Part shown: positions 1-10,700 of the stretch, piece by piece
Layout of the letters: each line of letters starts with the position of its first letter
Numbering within the stretch: the stretch's first letter is position 1
Source of the DNA: Pseudo-nitzschia pungens
Lineage: Eukaryota; Bacillariophyta; Bacillariophyceae; Bacillariales; Bacillariaceae
NCBI GenBank assembly: GCA_037355855.1
Contig: CM074763.1
Coordinates: 372,001 to 436,000 of the forward strand
Direction: 5' to 3'
Length of the DNA: 64,000 bases
Position numbers and translations under genes: made by a program
Notes under the pieces: generated by a model
Seen by the model: the letters and a program-made list of their open reading frames with translations, nothing else
Database searches by the model: none
What the model was told of the DNA's origin: nothing

Positions 1-27
1 ATTCCGTTACCCCTTGTGTTCCATCTC

Positions 28-47
28 GAGAGAGAGAGAGAGAGAGA
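28..47. repeat. (GA)n microsatellite
   Basis: Ten uninterrupted GA units lie about 85 bases before the possible leader ATG of the FAD synthase gene. They are probably in its promoter or 5' untranslated region. Confidence 0.9.
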
Positions 48-132
48 CAAACATACCGCACCGAGTAGTAGTAGATTCATCACAACCAACAACATCCGCG
101 AGTCCTCTTCCCCGTTTCACAACCGAGTTGCG

Positions 133-298
133 ATGCCCGCTTGCACCACCTCGGAAAAGCCTTGGAAATTCCAAAGACTCTGGTGGTTTGCTCTCGTTCT
201 TTGTCTCCTGAATCTTCATCCCGGCAGAGCCTTTTTGCACGAAACGCCTGTCGCCCGCGAGAAACCGAAACCGATACGCCACGATTCCGATCGTCGCC
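133..298 (+). other. Out-of-frame plastid-targeting leader of the FAD synthase gene
   Basis: From an ATG at 133 the sequence encodes a strong signal peptide: a basic/aromatic start, the core WWFALVLCLL, then HPGRA before Phe at residue 34. That A-F junction is the diatom plastid-import signature. The frame is one base off from the FAD synthase frame. If the T5 run at 232-236 were T4, the leader would continue in frame as FCTKRLSPARNRNRY, a basic transit-like stretch, into the synthase and give a 762-residue precursor. A 67-nt intron at 250-316 would also join the frames, but its donor (GTCGCC) is poor. What is seen is the leader; the join is inference. Confidence 0.55.
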
Positions 299-2422
299 AT
301 GACCGGAGCATCCGAGACCACCGGAAGCGACTCGCCGGCGGTGACGACGGCCACTTCCGCCGCTCCAAACTGGCGCCTGATCCCCAAGGAAGCGGACGAC
401 TACGAGCCCCACCTGGTGAACCGACCCGCCTGGTCCGAGAACCAATACCGCGAATCCCTCGAACTGTACCAGCAGCTGACGAGCTGCAGCGATTCCTACG
501 TGAGCCCGGGGATCCAATCGGCCCTCGAGACCCTCGACCATGCCTACCGGTTGTACGGACCCGAGTCGGTCATTTGCTCGTTCAACGGGGGAAAGGACGC
601 GGTGGTGATCCTGCACCTGGTCCGGGCGGTGCACGCGAAATACTACAACGCTACCGGGACGACGCCGATCCGGCCCCGGGCCGTCTATTTCAACAACCAC
701 GACGAGTTTCCGGAGGTGACGGCCTTTCTGGAGGAGAGCGTCTCGACCTACGACCTGGACATGGTCGCCTTTGAGCACGGGGTCGGATTCGCGGCGGGAC
801 TGAACATTCTGGTGGAGCACAACTTTGTCGGGGGGGGCTCCACCACCACCAACAAGCTCACGCTGCCGATGGCCTTTGTCCTCGGAACGCGGGACTCCGA
901 TCCCAACGCGGCGGGCCAGGACCGATTCTGCCCGTCCTCCGACTGGATGCCGCCCTTTATGCGGGTGAATCCCGTCCTGGAGTGGAACTACGGCCTCGTA
1001 TGGCACTTTCTGCGGCTCTTCAAGCTCCCGTACTGTTCCCTGTACGATCAGGGATACACGAGCCTGGGGACGACCAAGGACACGCTTCCCTGCCCGGCGC
1101 TCGCGGTCCACCCCGAGGAAGTCCACAACAACAACAACAACAACAACAACAACGTCGACAATACCAACGCGGGCAAGGCTCCAGGGGATGCGGGAAGCCT
1201 GCCCAAGTTCTGGCCCGCCTACATGCTGGTCGACTGGGACCAAGAGCGGGCCGGACGCGTCAAGAAACCAAAACCCGGTCCCAAAAAAGCCGACAAATCC
1301 AGCGATGGCAGCTCGGAGACCCGACCCACCAGCGCCGCAAGCAGTACCGATACCGCGGCCGATGCAACGAACGCTAAAGCCACGCAAGCCGCCGCCGCCG
1401 CCGCCGTCGACAACAACAGCAGAAACGACGACGACGAAAAAGACGCCTCCGAGTACGGTGGAGCCACCAAAACGGTCGGCATGCTCGTGGTGGGGGACGA
1501 GATCCTCAAGGGCATGACCACCGACACCAACACCCAGACCGCGGCCCGGGCCCTCCGGAAGGAATGCCTGACGCTCTCCCGCGTCGTGGTGGTCTCCGAC
1601 GACGTCGCCGAGATCGCCACCGAGATCAACCGGCTGCGCAGTTCCGTCGACGTGGTCATCACCTCGGGAGGGGTCGGGCCGACCCACGACGACGTGACCA
1701 TCAAGGGGGTGGCGGAGGCCCTGGGCTCGGAACTGGTCTACAACGAAGAAATGGGAACCCTGCTGAAGGAGAAACTCAACAACAACAACAACAACAACAA
1801 AAACAAAAATGCCAATGGCAATGCCAATGCCAATGGCGATTCCGAATCCAACAACACCGAGCTCACGTCGGCGCAACTCAAGATGGCGACCCTCCCGTCC
1901 GGCGCCAAGCTGCGGTACCTGTCCACGGACGAGTGGCCCGTCCTGCAGTGCCGCAACATTTTTGTGCTGCCGGGGGTCCCCGAGTTTTTTTCCAAAAAGA
2001 TCGAGAACGTGGCGGCCTACCTCTCGTCGCAGCTGGAGCGGAGCGTCGTCTACAAGATCGTCCTGAGCGTCGACGAGCCGTCCATCGTGGACGTTCTCAA
2101 CCGGGCGGTGGAGAAGCACTCCCGGGTCAGCATCGGGAGCTACCCCTTTGTCAGCCACCCCGAATTCAAGACGGTGGTCACCCTGGAGGCGGATTTGGTC
2201 GACTCGTCCTCGATGTCTTCCATCGTCAACGAGGTCCGGTATGCCTCGGCGTCGGCCTCGTCGTCCCGGAATTCCTTGTTCCTGGGTCGCGATGCGGTCC
2301 TTCTGTCGAAGGAAGACCGGGATCGAAACGCACGGCTGGCCCTGGACGATCTGATCTCGGAGTTGCCGGAGGGAAGCATTCTCCGCGTGGAGAACGACGA
2401 CATCATGGACCCGTTGATGTAA
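299..2422 (+). CDS. FAD synthase (PAPS-reductase-like domain followed by molybdopterin-binding-like domain)
   Basis: The protein (707 aa from the first in-frame ATG) is a FAD synthase that adenylylates FMN with ATP. Residues about 60-265 are the PAPS-reductase-type PP-loop domain: SFNGGKDAVV, the GTRDSD motif, FMRVNPVLEWNYG, and YDQGYTSLGTTKDT. After an Asn/Ala/Lys-rich linker, residues about 395-640 form a MoCF/CinA-like domain (GDEILKG, TSGGVGPTHDD, LPGVPEF), which in human FLAD1 carries FAD hydrolase activity. In FLAD1 the order is the reverse. Asn runs near residues 278 and 500 are insertions. The natural start may be at 133 in another frame, giving a plastid precursor. Third positions are very GC-rich, which produces a 785-residue antisense shadow. 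Confidence 0.88.
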   Translation: MTGASETTGSDSPAVTTATSAAPNWRLIPKEADDYEPHLVNRPAWSENQYRESLELYQQLTSCSDSYVSPGIQSALETLDHAYRLYGPESVICSFNGGKDAVVILHLVRAVHAKYYNATGTTPIRPRAVYFNNHDEFPEVTAFLEESVSTYDLDMVAFEHGVGFAAGLNILVEHNFVGGGSTTTNKLTLPMAFVLGTRDSDPNAAGQDRFCPSSDWMPPFMRVNPVLEWNYGLVWHFLRLFKLPYCSLYDQGYTSLGTTKDTLPCPALAVHPEEVHNNNNNNNNNVDNTNAGKAPGDAGSLPKFWPAYMLVDWDQERAGRVKKPKPGPKKADKSSDGSSETRPTSAASSTDTAADATNAKATQAAAAAAVDNNSRNDDDEKDASEYGGATKTVGMLVVGDEILKGMTTDTNTQTAARALRKECLTLSRVVVVSDDVAEIATEINRLRSSVDVVITSGGVGPTHDDVTIKGVAEALGSELVYNEEMGTLLKEKLNNNNNNNKNKNANGNANANGDSESNNTELTSAQLKMATLPSGAKLRYLSTDEWPVLQCRNIFVLPGVPEFFSKKIENVAAYLSSQLERSVVYKIVLSVDEPSIVDVLNRAVEKHSRVSIGSYPFVSHPEFKTVVTLEADLVDSSSMSSIVNEVRYASASASSSRNSLFLGRDAVLLSKEDRDRNARLALDDLISELPEGSILRVENDDIMDPLM

Positions 2423-2544
2423 CCGGAACAAAACCAAACAAAAAGTGCTACACCGGTTTGCTCTCCAACGATACTAGATCGCGAAATCAACCCGGTTTAT
2501 ACTCGCTTGCGTAGTTTCCAAAACAGGGGGCAGGACCTTTGGTC

Positions 2545-2550
2545 AATAAA
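2545..2550 (+). terminator. Polyadenylation signal of FAD synthase gene
   Basis: An AATAAA hexamer lies about 120 bases after the stop codon of the plus-strand FAD synthase gene. Confidence 0.45.
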
Positions 2551-4341
2551 GCAAACAATGCTTCCTCTCAGATACCAAAAAATCCGCCCACTAGTACTCT
2601 TTGATGTCATTCGTCATGTATTGCGTAATTGAACGCCGGTGAGTTGATTTCCAATCGTGTCGTTCCACTAGGACGACTTGAAAACGGTGGCGGACACGAT
2701 GAGGCCACGTCTGCCCTCCATCCTCCGTGCTGTTCGCCAAGACCTGTTGAACTCGCGAGGAGCAACGGATGACTTCGCAAGAACATCCTGCGTGGATTGA
2801 TCTGGTTCGTTGTGCGCTTATCCCAGATGCACTCCTCTTCCGGTTGTCGAGTATAAATGATACCAGGTCTCGAACGGCTCCTCCCTATTCATCTAAGTTG
2901 TCTGTCTGTCCATGATTGATTGTATTTGAAACAAGCACTTCGTGGAGTAAAAACATGTAGATACTAGCAGTCCTTATAGTCTGGGCGTCTAGGAGTTGGT
3001 GGGAGTGACACCATGACTGGCAGCCTCAGGAGCCAGTGTACTACGAAGCATTTAGTTTTGTTTGCAACATTTGACGAAGTTTATGTGGCTTTTTGATGAG
3101 GTCAGTGTAGCAGTAGTAGTATTAGTACTACTAGTATTCCAGTAGGTCCTTGTGTCCACAGCGCAATAATAATAATAATATGCCGGATTGCCAGCACCAC
3201 CAGCAACACTGTAGTACCAGCAACTCGTCCGTTGCTTCTTCTTGTTGTTGGAGGAGCGAGAAAAGAACAATACCAACCATATCAGCAGCAGCAGAAAGCC
3301 CAAGAAATGGATCTCTGTGACATGCAAAAAGTTTAGGAGCATCCTGTGTTTTTGGTGGCTACATCTACCGCAATTACTAGCCTGTGTCCAACATTTTCCA
3401 ATATTATATTATTTATATTTTACATTTCCAATTGCCGCATCCCCTGCCCTGACAATCTCATACCGTACGTATTTTAACCATCTATCGTATGGACGGTATA
3501 GTAGTAGTGGTATCAGTGCACACTTGTCTTCCATCTTCCATTCGTTTCCGATTGCTGCTACGAGTCAGTCCTTCTCATATTTTTCCGTGTTCGGTCGGCG
3601 GCGACGACTCCCAAATAGTCCAAATGCGATAAGTGCAATTTCTTGCAAGAAGTATCATTAGATCGCGCGGTGCGGTCAGTACGTTTTTCGTTTCTCGACG
3701 AGAAGCAACAGGAACAAGCAAGTTGGCATCATTCCATCTCTGCTCATACGATACGATACGGTAATCCTTACGCAAAACTCATCATCACTGTCATCCATCG
3801 AGTTCTTGGTTTGTTCCCGTTGCCGAGGGTTTGGAACAGTGCACGACCAGCAGCAAGTAAATTACTCGTACAGTAATTGAATCCAGTTTGCTATCTCGAC
3901 GACAAGAACAAGAGTAACTCGATACTTGGACAGAGTTGAAGGATTGAAAACAACCCGGGGTTTGTCCGATTCAGTCCGTTGCATTGGATTGCATTGCATT
4001 GCATTGAAGTCACAACTTGCTTGGTTCATCGACCGCGAAGTCTCTCCCCATTCGGTTTCTCTGGAGATTGGATTTATCTACGTGTAATTGGAAGTGGAAG
4101 AGCGATTTCTATTTTGAATTTGCAGGCATCGTTCGACGTTCTTAGGTTTGGACATCGATTGAAAGGGAATCCAATCGATTTCGATTCCGATTCCGATTTC
4201 GATTCCTGCGTTCACTCGACACAACGAGCTGGAAGAATTCGAAACAGAATCGATCCGCGTTGACTCGATTCCATTCTCCATAGCCGCAAGGTATAATCTG
4301 TAACACCACCGATCTGCGCCAAGCTAAACTCTTCAAAAGCA

Positions 4342-4398
4342 CCCATCCATCCATCCATCCATCCACCCATTTATCCACCCATCCATCCATTTATCCAC
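4342..4398 (+). repeat. (CATC)n tetranucleotide repeat abutting a start codon
   Basis: CATC/CACC units, with two TTATCC variants, run directly up to the ATG at 4400. They must lie in the 5' untranslated region or core promoter of the TAF4-like gene. Confidence 0.85.
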
Positions 4399-4399
4399 C

Positions 4400-7300
4400 A
4401 TGGCGAACAACATGGAACAACTCCTCCTGTTGGACGACGACTCGTCCTCGGGTGAATCCGACAACGAGGACGTAGCCGCAGCCCCTCCTCCCGCTCCGGC
4501 CCCGGCTCCCAAACCCGTTGCGGCGGCTCCTCCACCCGCTCCCGGGGGAAAAGCCAGCCGAATGGCACAGCTGAAGAATCTCTACAGCATGAGCAAGTCC
4601 ACAGGCAGCTCCACCAGCGGCAGCACGGGAGGAACGTCCTCGACTCCGGGAACTCCGGCGGCACCCAGTCCGATGCCGCAGTCCCAGCGTGCTCCACCGC
4701 ATCAGCATCAGCAACAACATCAGCAACAACATCAGCATCAGCATCAACAACCCATTCGCCATCCACCCCTGACCACTCAGCAGCAGCAACAGCAACAACG
4801 GGCGCAGCTCTACCAGCAATCCGCAAAGCAAAAACAACAACAGCCACCACAACAGCAGTCGCAAGTTTCGTCTAGATCCCAACCCCAGTCGAGGTCCGCA
4901 CAGCCACAATACGGCCAGCCGTCTACCTCTTCCCAGCGGCCGCAATACTCCCAACCAATCCAGAATCAACAGCGTCCGACCTCGCAACCCCCGCAGTACA
5001 GGGCCCAGCAGCCGCAACCCATCCAGCATCCCACGCAGTCGCTCCGGCAGCAGCAACCGCCGCCGCAGCAGCCGCAGCAGCAGCCGCGTCAGCAATCCCG
5101 CGGAGTTCCCGGAGCCTCGAGGCATCATCCGCAGCAGCAGGCTAACGATCCATACGCTCCCACCCCACTTTCCCAGATCAAACAGAGCACGTCGCGCGGC
5201 CGGAGGGTGCATCAGCCACCGCCAGCGATAGGGACGTCGACCCAGCAACCGTCGTCCTCGAGCAGGGTTACCGATCGTGGATCGACGGCACAGCCCCGCC
5301 AGCAGGAGGACCTCAGGAAACAGAAGGAGAAGTTTCTCATGTTCACGAGGGTCCTCATCAAATACCTAGAACAAAAGGATCCGCGGATGCACGCACAGGC
5401 CAAGCAAATCATCAAGGACTGCGCCGAGAAGAACAAGCGAAATGTACAAGGGTACAGCAGTGTGACCATCTCCATGAGGCGTCACCTGAGGGAACTGGTG
5501 GGGGACCACTACTGGAAAAAGGCAGAACAATATCTGGAGCACTTTCTCAAGCAGAAACAAAAACAGCAGGCCGGCGGATCGGGAAGCGCCCTACAACAGA
5601 GCCAGTTGCAGTTGGCGAAACAACGCCAGGCACAGTTGCGACAACAACAACAACAACAACAACAACAACAGCAACAGCAAGCTCAGCAGCAGCAACAGCA
5701 GCAGCAGCAACAGCATCAGCAGCAGCAACAGCATCAGCAGCAGCAGCGACCACCATCCCAGTCCAAGACCAAGTCGGAACCGTCGGCCAAGCAGAGAACG
5801 GGAGCCAGCACGTCCGCTTCCGACGGAAAAAAAGGCTCGGGGGAAAAGGCGCGCGGCGACAGCACTGCCACTACGGGAGCTTCCGCGGGCAAGGGAACCA
5901 AGTCCAAAAAAACATCCTCGGCCAAGGGCGGCTCTGTATCCGACTCCTCCAAGACTACCGTCAAGGCAAAAAACACCAAGAAGGTGGTTCGCCGCAAATC
6001 GACCGGAGAGTCCTCCGCTGCCTCCCGCAAGACCACGGGTTCCAAGAGCAGTCCCACGGTCGTGACCACGGTGGTAAAGCGAACCATCATCGAGGAGCCT
6101 CCCCGCGAGTACAAGGATTTGATGGAATCCATAGACCACGCACTGGAATACGACTGGCCCTCGATAGGGCAACTCCTGGGAAACAAGGCGGACCTCAAGC
6201 TCGTCGACGAAGAACGCCGGCTGCTCTACGGAGACTCTCCCCCCGAATCCCTTTTGTCGTCGGCCAAGAAGAAAAGCTCAAAGAAGGCGACCGATCTTAA
6301 CGACACCGAGGATCACGACTCCCAGCAACAACAGGAAGGGAAAGACGAGAAGCAATCCCCGGTGCCGGTCGAACCCGGGATCCGGCCCGGATGGAGCCAG
6401 ACCAACGTGCTTTCCGCGCGCGCGGCTTGGGCGAGAATCCGACTCGGAGAAGTCCGCCAGCGAGCTCTGGAAGCGGCAAATCCTTGCCCGGTGGTTGCCG
6501 GTGGGCTCCTCACGCTTCCCACCGCGTCCTCGCCGCAGCAGAACGAGCAGCCGGCAAAAACTGACCCGTCATCGTCGGAGGCTGGTGCCAAGACGGATGC
6601 CGACGCATTCAGTGGCAGCGCCGATGCCGCCAAGGAGAATGCCAAACCAGAATCCACTGCGGATCCGACGACTCCGGACAAGAAAACTGCTAGTGTCGGT
6701 CTGGATGCAACTCCCGGGGAAGCGGATGCATTGTCGAGCACACCTGCCAAATCTGCGGTGAAATTACTTGAGAGTTGCTGGGTCAACGAAGAGACGGCGG
6801 AACAAGATAAGGCGCTCGCGCTCCTGTCCGAAGGTTGCCAGCTCTATCTCAAGGGGGTCCTAGAGAAAGCAATCCAGTGCGCTCGGCAGCGACAAAACCT
6901 CGACGGAATCCGTCTGTGGCACCAGCAGTACGCTCACGGGAAGGGCATCACGGTGACCACCGCCAGTGTCCTTTCCAAGGACGGCAACAAGAAAGCAGGC
7001 GAAAAGTCGAAGAAACCACCCCTCATGCTCCGGTTGGGATGCGACGTTACGCGCCAGGTGGCTCGGGCACAGGGAAACGCGGCACTCACCGTCAAGCGGA
7101 TGGAGGAAGCCCTGGTGCGCCAGACCGGGGTCCCCCTGCGGGCACGCCAGCTGCGGATCGACACGCTCTGCGAGGCTACAAGCATGGGGGATCTCTCCTG
7201 GAGGCCCCCCCTCAAGAAGGGAGCCGACGCGGCCGACCTGCACGCCAAGCGTGCCTTCGAAATCTACGGTGGAAAGGAGGCGAAGGATCCCCCCCTCGGA

Positions 7301-7417
7301 AGAGTTCCCAAAAAGGCCAAGCTCTCGGTGGAGGATTTCGTTCAGGGATCCGAACTAGCGTCCTACGGCGGTCAGTTCCACAAGGCGCACACGGCGTCGT
7401 CCTCCTTTGCGTTCTGA
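4400..7417 (+). CDS. Gln-rich TAF4-like transcription factor subunit (putative)
   Basis: This is a 1005-residue nuclear-type protein. Residues 1-300 are acidic, then Pro-, His/Gln- and Gln-rich. Residues about 303-385 form a helical domain ([13 protein letters not shown] ... [21 protein letters not shown]) resembling the RST-type domain of plant TAF4/RCD1. A Gln tract (about 415-455) and a Lys/Ser-rich basic stretch follow. Near residues 790-930 a helix pair ([18 protein letters not shown], then a basic region) looks like the TAF4/Ada1 histone fold. I infer a TFIID or SAGA subunit; a general mediator-type coactivator is the alternative. The start has a good context (CCACCATGG). It is convergent with the USP48-like gene. 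Confidence 0.6.
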   Translation: MANNMEQLLLLDDDSSSGESDNEDVAAAPPPAPAPAPKPVAAAPPPAPGGKASRMAQLKNLYSMSKSTGSSTSGSTGGTSSTPGTPAAPSPMPQSQRAPPHQHQQQHQQQHQHQHQQPIRHPPLTTQQQQQQQRAQLYQQSAKQKQQQPPQQQSQVSSRSQPQSRSAQPQYGQPSTSSQRPQYSQPIQNQQRPTSQPPQYRAQQPQPIQHPTQSLRQQQPPPQQPQQQPRQQSRGVPGASRHHPQQQANDPYAPTPLSQIKQSTSRGRRVHQPPPAIGTSTQQPSSSSRVTDRGSTAQPRQQEDLRKQKEKFLMFTRVLIKYLEQKDPRMHAQAKQIIKDCAEKNKRNVQGYSSVTISMRRHLRELVGDHYWKKAEQYLEHFLKQKQKQQAGGSGSALQQSQLQLAKQRQAQLRQQQQQQQQQQQQQAQQQQQQQQQQHQQQQQHQQQQRPPSQSKTKSEPSAKQRTGASTSASDGKKGSGEKARGDSTATTGASAGKGTKSKKTSSAKGGSVSDSSKTTVKAKNTKKVVRRKSTGESSAASRKTTGSKSSPTVVTTVVKRTIIEEPPREYKDLMESIDHALEYDWPSIGQLLGNKADLKLVDEERRLLYGDSPPESLLSSAKKKSSKKATDLNDTEDHDSQQQQEGKDEKQSPVPVEPGIRPGWSQTNVLSARAAWARIRLGEVRQRALEAANPCPVVAGGLLTLPTASSPQQNEQPAKTDPSSSEAGAKTDADAFSGSADAAKENAKPESTADPTTPDKKTASVGLDATPGEADALSSTPAKSAVKLLESCWVNEETAEQDKALALLSEGCQLYLKGVLEKAIQCARQRQNLDGIRLWHQQYAHGKGITVTTASVLSKDGNKKAGEKSKKPPLMLRLGCDVTRQVARAQGNAALTVKRMEEALVRQTGVPLRARQLRIDTLCEATSMGDLSWRPPLKKGADAADLHAKRAFEIYGGKEAKDPPLGRVPKKAKLSVEDFVQGSELASYGGQFHKAHTASSSFAF

Positions 7418-7782
7418 GGCACGAGCGCTCCGCACGAATGCGAATAATGCGGTGACGAAAACCTTTGGTTCGAAAGCCTTTTCAGAAACACGTTATAACA
7501 TAAATAAATAAATACTGTGGTAGTAATACATACACGAGAGGAATTATTCAAGGGAAAGCCCTGCGTCGCTATCATATTTTCAACACAAACACTTTTATCA
7601 ACAATAGATGGATGGCACTTTTTCGCAAACTACGTAGACACGAAAGCTGAAGTTCAAGATTTGTCCGTTGCTCCGTCAACAGTAGAGGCAAATGCAAACT
7701 ATACGATGCGATTGTATAATAATAATACTCTCAATTAAATATTATTTATTGGATTGGATGAGTCAAAAAATTTGGCATGATG
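7418..7782. other. Convergent 3' intergenic gap
   Basis: The 3' ends of the plus-strand TAF4-like gene and the minus-strand USP48-like gene face each other here. It is AT-rich with AATAAA on the plus strand and TTTATT (minus-strand AATAAA) near 7743. No gene is seen. Confidence 0.6.
7503..7512 (+). terminator. Polyadenylation signal of TAF4-like gene
   Basis: Overlapping AATAAA hexamers lie about 85 bases after the stop codon of the TAF4-like gene, in the gap between two convergent genes. Confidence 0.5.
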
Positions 7783-10700
7783 TTATTTGTTGCACAAGTC
7801 GAAAAACTTGGCGTACGCCGAGTCGAATATCTCCATCTCACCGTATTTGGGATTCGATTTGATCGCCCACGAGACCGCCTCGAAGCAAATGCTTTCGTCC
7901 GTGCTGTTGGTGAGCTCTTTCAATCGACCCACGAGAATCATTTTCTTCTCGTCGTCGATCGTATTGCGTGCGCGTTCGCGTACATCTGCTCGACGTGGGG
8001 ATGGCGAGGGCAGAATGGTCACTTCTCCGTCACTGGAATACGCCAAGGATTTTTCCTCTTCCGTCTTGGCCTGTGAATCCTCCTCCTCCTTGGCCTGCGA
8101 ATCAGCTTCGCTGTCCGATATAATCGTGTTCGATCGCGGTCTGCTTTGCTCTTGGTTTGGCTTGGCTTCGGTTTCGCAACCAGACGGGTCGTGGTTCGAA
8201 GTGTTTTGCTCCTGACTCGCGAGGCCCGATGAGGCAGACGATTGCAACAGAGTGCCTTGAAATCCTCGTTCCGAAGAGTTTTTGCGATTTTTCCCCTCTT
8301 TTTTGGCGTGATTCGCAGACTCCGAAGACTGTAGGTTTGATACCTGGAGCAACGTGTCCATCAACGTGGTCTCGATCTCCCCGGATTCCATCGTCTTTGT
8401 TTACGTGATACAACAAAAAGATATGATTGGTAGGATTTGAACGCACCACGTCGGGTTCGGAGTCTTCGAGAGGTTTGAGCTCGTCAACTATGGTGCTCAA
8501 GGTTCTTTCGGTCCAATCGAAAGCAACGTCGACAGCTCGTGGCGGCGAGGCATCGTCCAGACACAAGGCAACGCTCAGTCTGCACCCGAGTGGGACCTGG
8601 CAATTTTGATATAGCATCAAGCGAAGAGCCGCAACGTTGTGGTGCAACCCAATGTCGATCTTTTGTTGCCGAGTTATGCAACCAACGGGAAACTTTACCT
8701 TGCGCCTCCGCGTGGATCTGCGCAGGCCGGAGTTCAACCCAGGATCGTCGTCAGTGCTCGGCAAGCCTACCGCAGTCCTAAGTGATTGAGTGGCATCACT
8801 GAGTTCCGAATCCCCCTTGTATTGAAACACTCTAAAACTTAGAGTGTTGTCCGCTGTATCGGTGAAATCTTCCAGGTCAGATTCCACAATTATCGGACTC
8901 ATGGCGACCGATCCCATCACCGCAAGCGTTCCCGACGCTGCCTTTTTACAGTGCCCCATACTGTCCACGCTATTGTCCGATACACTTTCCACGACCTCTC
9001 GTTTGGCCTTCTGAACCAAGGGAACAAAGTCTTTTTTGCACGTTTCATTTTCGCAAATGCCGGGTACAATCGAAAATTCTTTCGAGTTTCCGTCCAACGA
9101 AAACAAAAGAATTTCATCCGAAGCTGCATCTTGTTTCGATGCCATGCTTCTTATTGTCGGATGATATGATTCTGCAAAATTCTTGACATCGTCGAGTAGT
9201 GCTGTAGCATTTTCTTCCAAATTGCCGTCAGCGTCTACCTGCAACGGGTAGTTCCGATTCAGAATAATCAACAGTTGGGCAAGAGAATTAATGTAAGCAT
9301 TGTATTCTTGGGCTGAAAGCACTGTGATTCCATTCGACAATCGGTATTTGTGTTCTAGTTCTTCGTCCTTTCGAAAAACGTCAATGATTGCACTCTTGAT
9401 GACGCGCTTGTGCTCACAGCAGGTAAGGGAACGCAAACTCTGCAGCAACCTAGCACTGGGTTGTTTTTCAAAGTCCAAAACAACCGAGTGGTAGCTTGGA
9501 AATGCTAGGTTTTCCACATAGGTCTTCAGTTTCATTTGCTCGGTTATTTTCGTCCTCGACAATCGACTAAGCGACTTGACTGCTTTGCACAAATTGGCAA
9601 TGTCGTCGCGATGGACCAGCCGGCAGTTGCTCTGCGCACAATCAAAGTTGTGGACCGCTATTTCACCCTCCGAGATTTTCTTTCCGTCGAGCAAAGGCTT
9701 GAGCGCAAAATTTTCCTTCGTCTCCTTGGCCCAATTCTCGACGTCGAAAGTGAGATTGTGTATGGCGTCCTTCTCTTCACGGCATTCGGCACACCCATCG
9801 TCATCGACGTTCGGCTTTCGCATCTTCCCATCCACGGAATACATCAATATCTTGTGTTCAATGGCGCTGGGAAAAACTTTTTTGATCTTGGACCACGTTG
9901 CATATGGAACGTAGCGAACTATACGCTGATTGAAATCTTTGCAATTTCCATGGGAACCTATGTCAGAAAAGAATCAAGTGAGTTTGTACCATGGTGCGGT
10001 CATCTGAAAAAAACTCGATTTTCACACAAGCCATCGACTCGAATCTTACATGTGATCTTGGAATTGAATCTCTTGTCGATCGAATCGGGTGACGCCGTAC
10101 AGAGAGCAGGATCCGGGCTTCCCGGAAACGAGGAAAGGTCCAGATCATCGATCCCATTGAGAAGCAAACGACTCTTCGCGTTGCTGTCGAGGCATCCGCC
10201 GTTCTCAAAGCCCGCTATCGATTTCATCGTGTCCACCACCAGCTTTTTGAACTTGGAGAATCGCGGAACGTGACACAATGTACGTATACTCGCTTTCCAC
10301 CGGATCGGCACTTGGATCCAGAACAGCATTGTTGTTCTTGGTCGAGTCGGTGGTTTCGCCGAGAATATCCTTATACAACTCGTGGACATTTCTCACGAAA
10401 TCGAGTTTCCGAGACAATTCCTTCCGGTAGGATTTGGAGCATTGTGGGCAAATCACTCTCTCGTTCGCGGTCATCACGCAACCCACCACATCGCTCGGCT
10501 CTCCTTGTTTTGCCGCCAAAACCAGCTTGCGTTCGGCTTGTAACAGCGCCGCATACGAATCGTACACCGACTTTCGCAGCAACTTTCCCTCTCGTGCACG
10601 CCTGGGATGGAGGCCACCGTGGAGGCAAAGCATGGATTCCGAGCAAAGCAATGGCTCGGCGGATGCCAGTGCGACATCCAGGCTGCGATCGCAAGCCAGG

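Larger units (their letters stand above)
2423..4399. other. Intergenic region without a recognisable gene
   Basis: This stretch holds TAG/CTA-rich simple sequence around 3100-3190 and no ORF with protein-like composition. The last part should contain the promoter and 5' leader of the TAF4-like gene. At 4160-4210 there is a GATTTCGATTCC-type repeat. Confidence 0.6.

Noticed and set aside
80..2437. 785-codon minus-strand ORF over the FAD synthase gene
   Set aside because: It is an antisense shadow caused by GC-rich third positions; its translation has long Val/Gly/Arg runs and no domain, while the plus strand matches FAD synthase.
8344..8404. A further frame break in the USP48-like gene near its C-terminus
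   Set aside because: A good 61-nt intron (donor GTAAAC, acceptor CTCCAG) joins the frames in phase, so no indel is needed.
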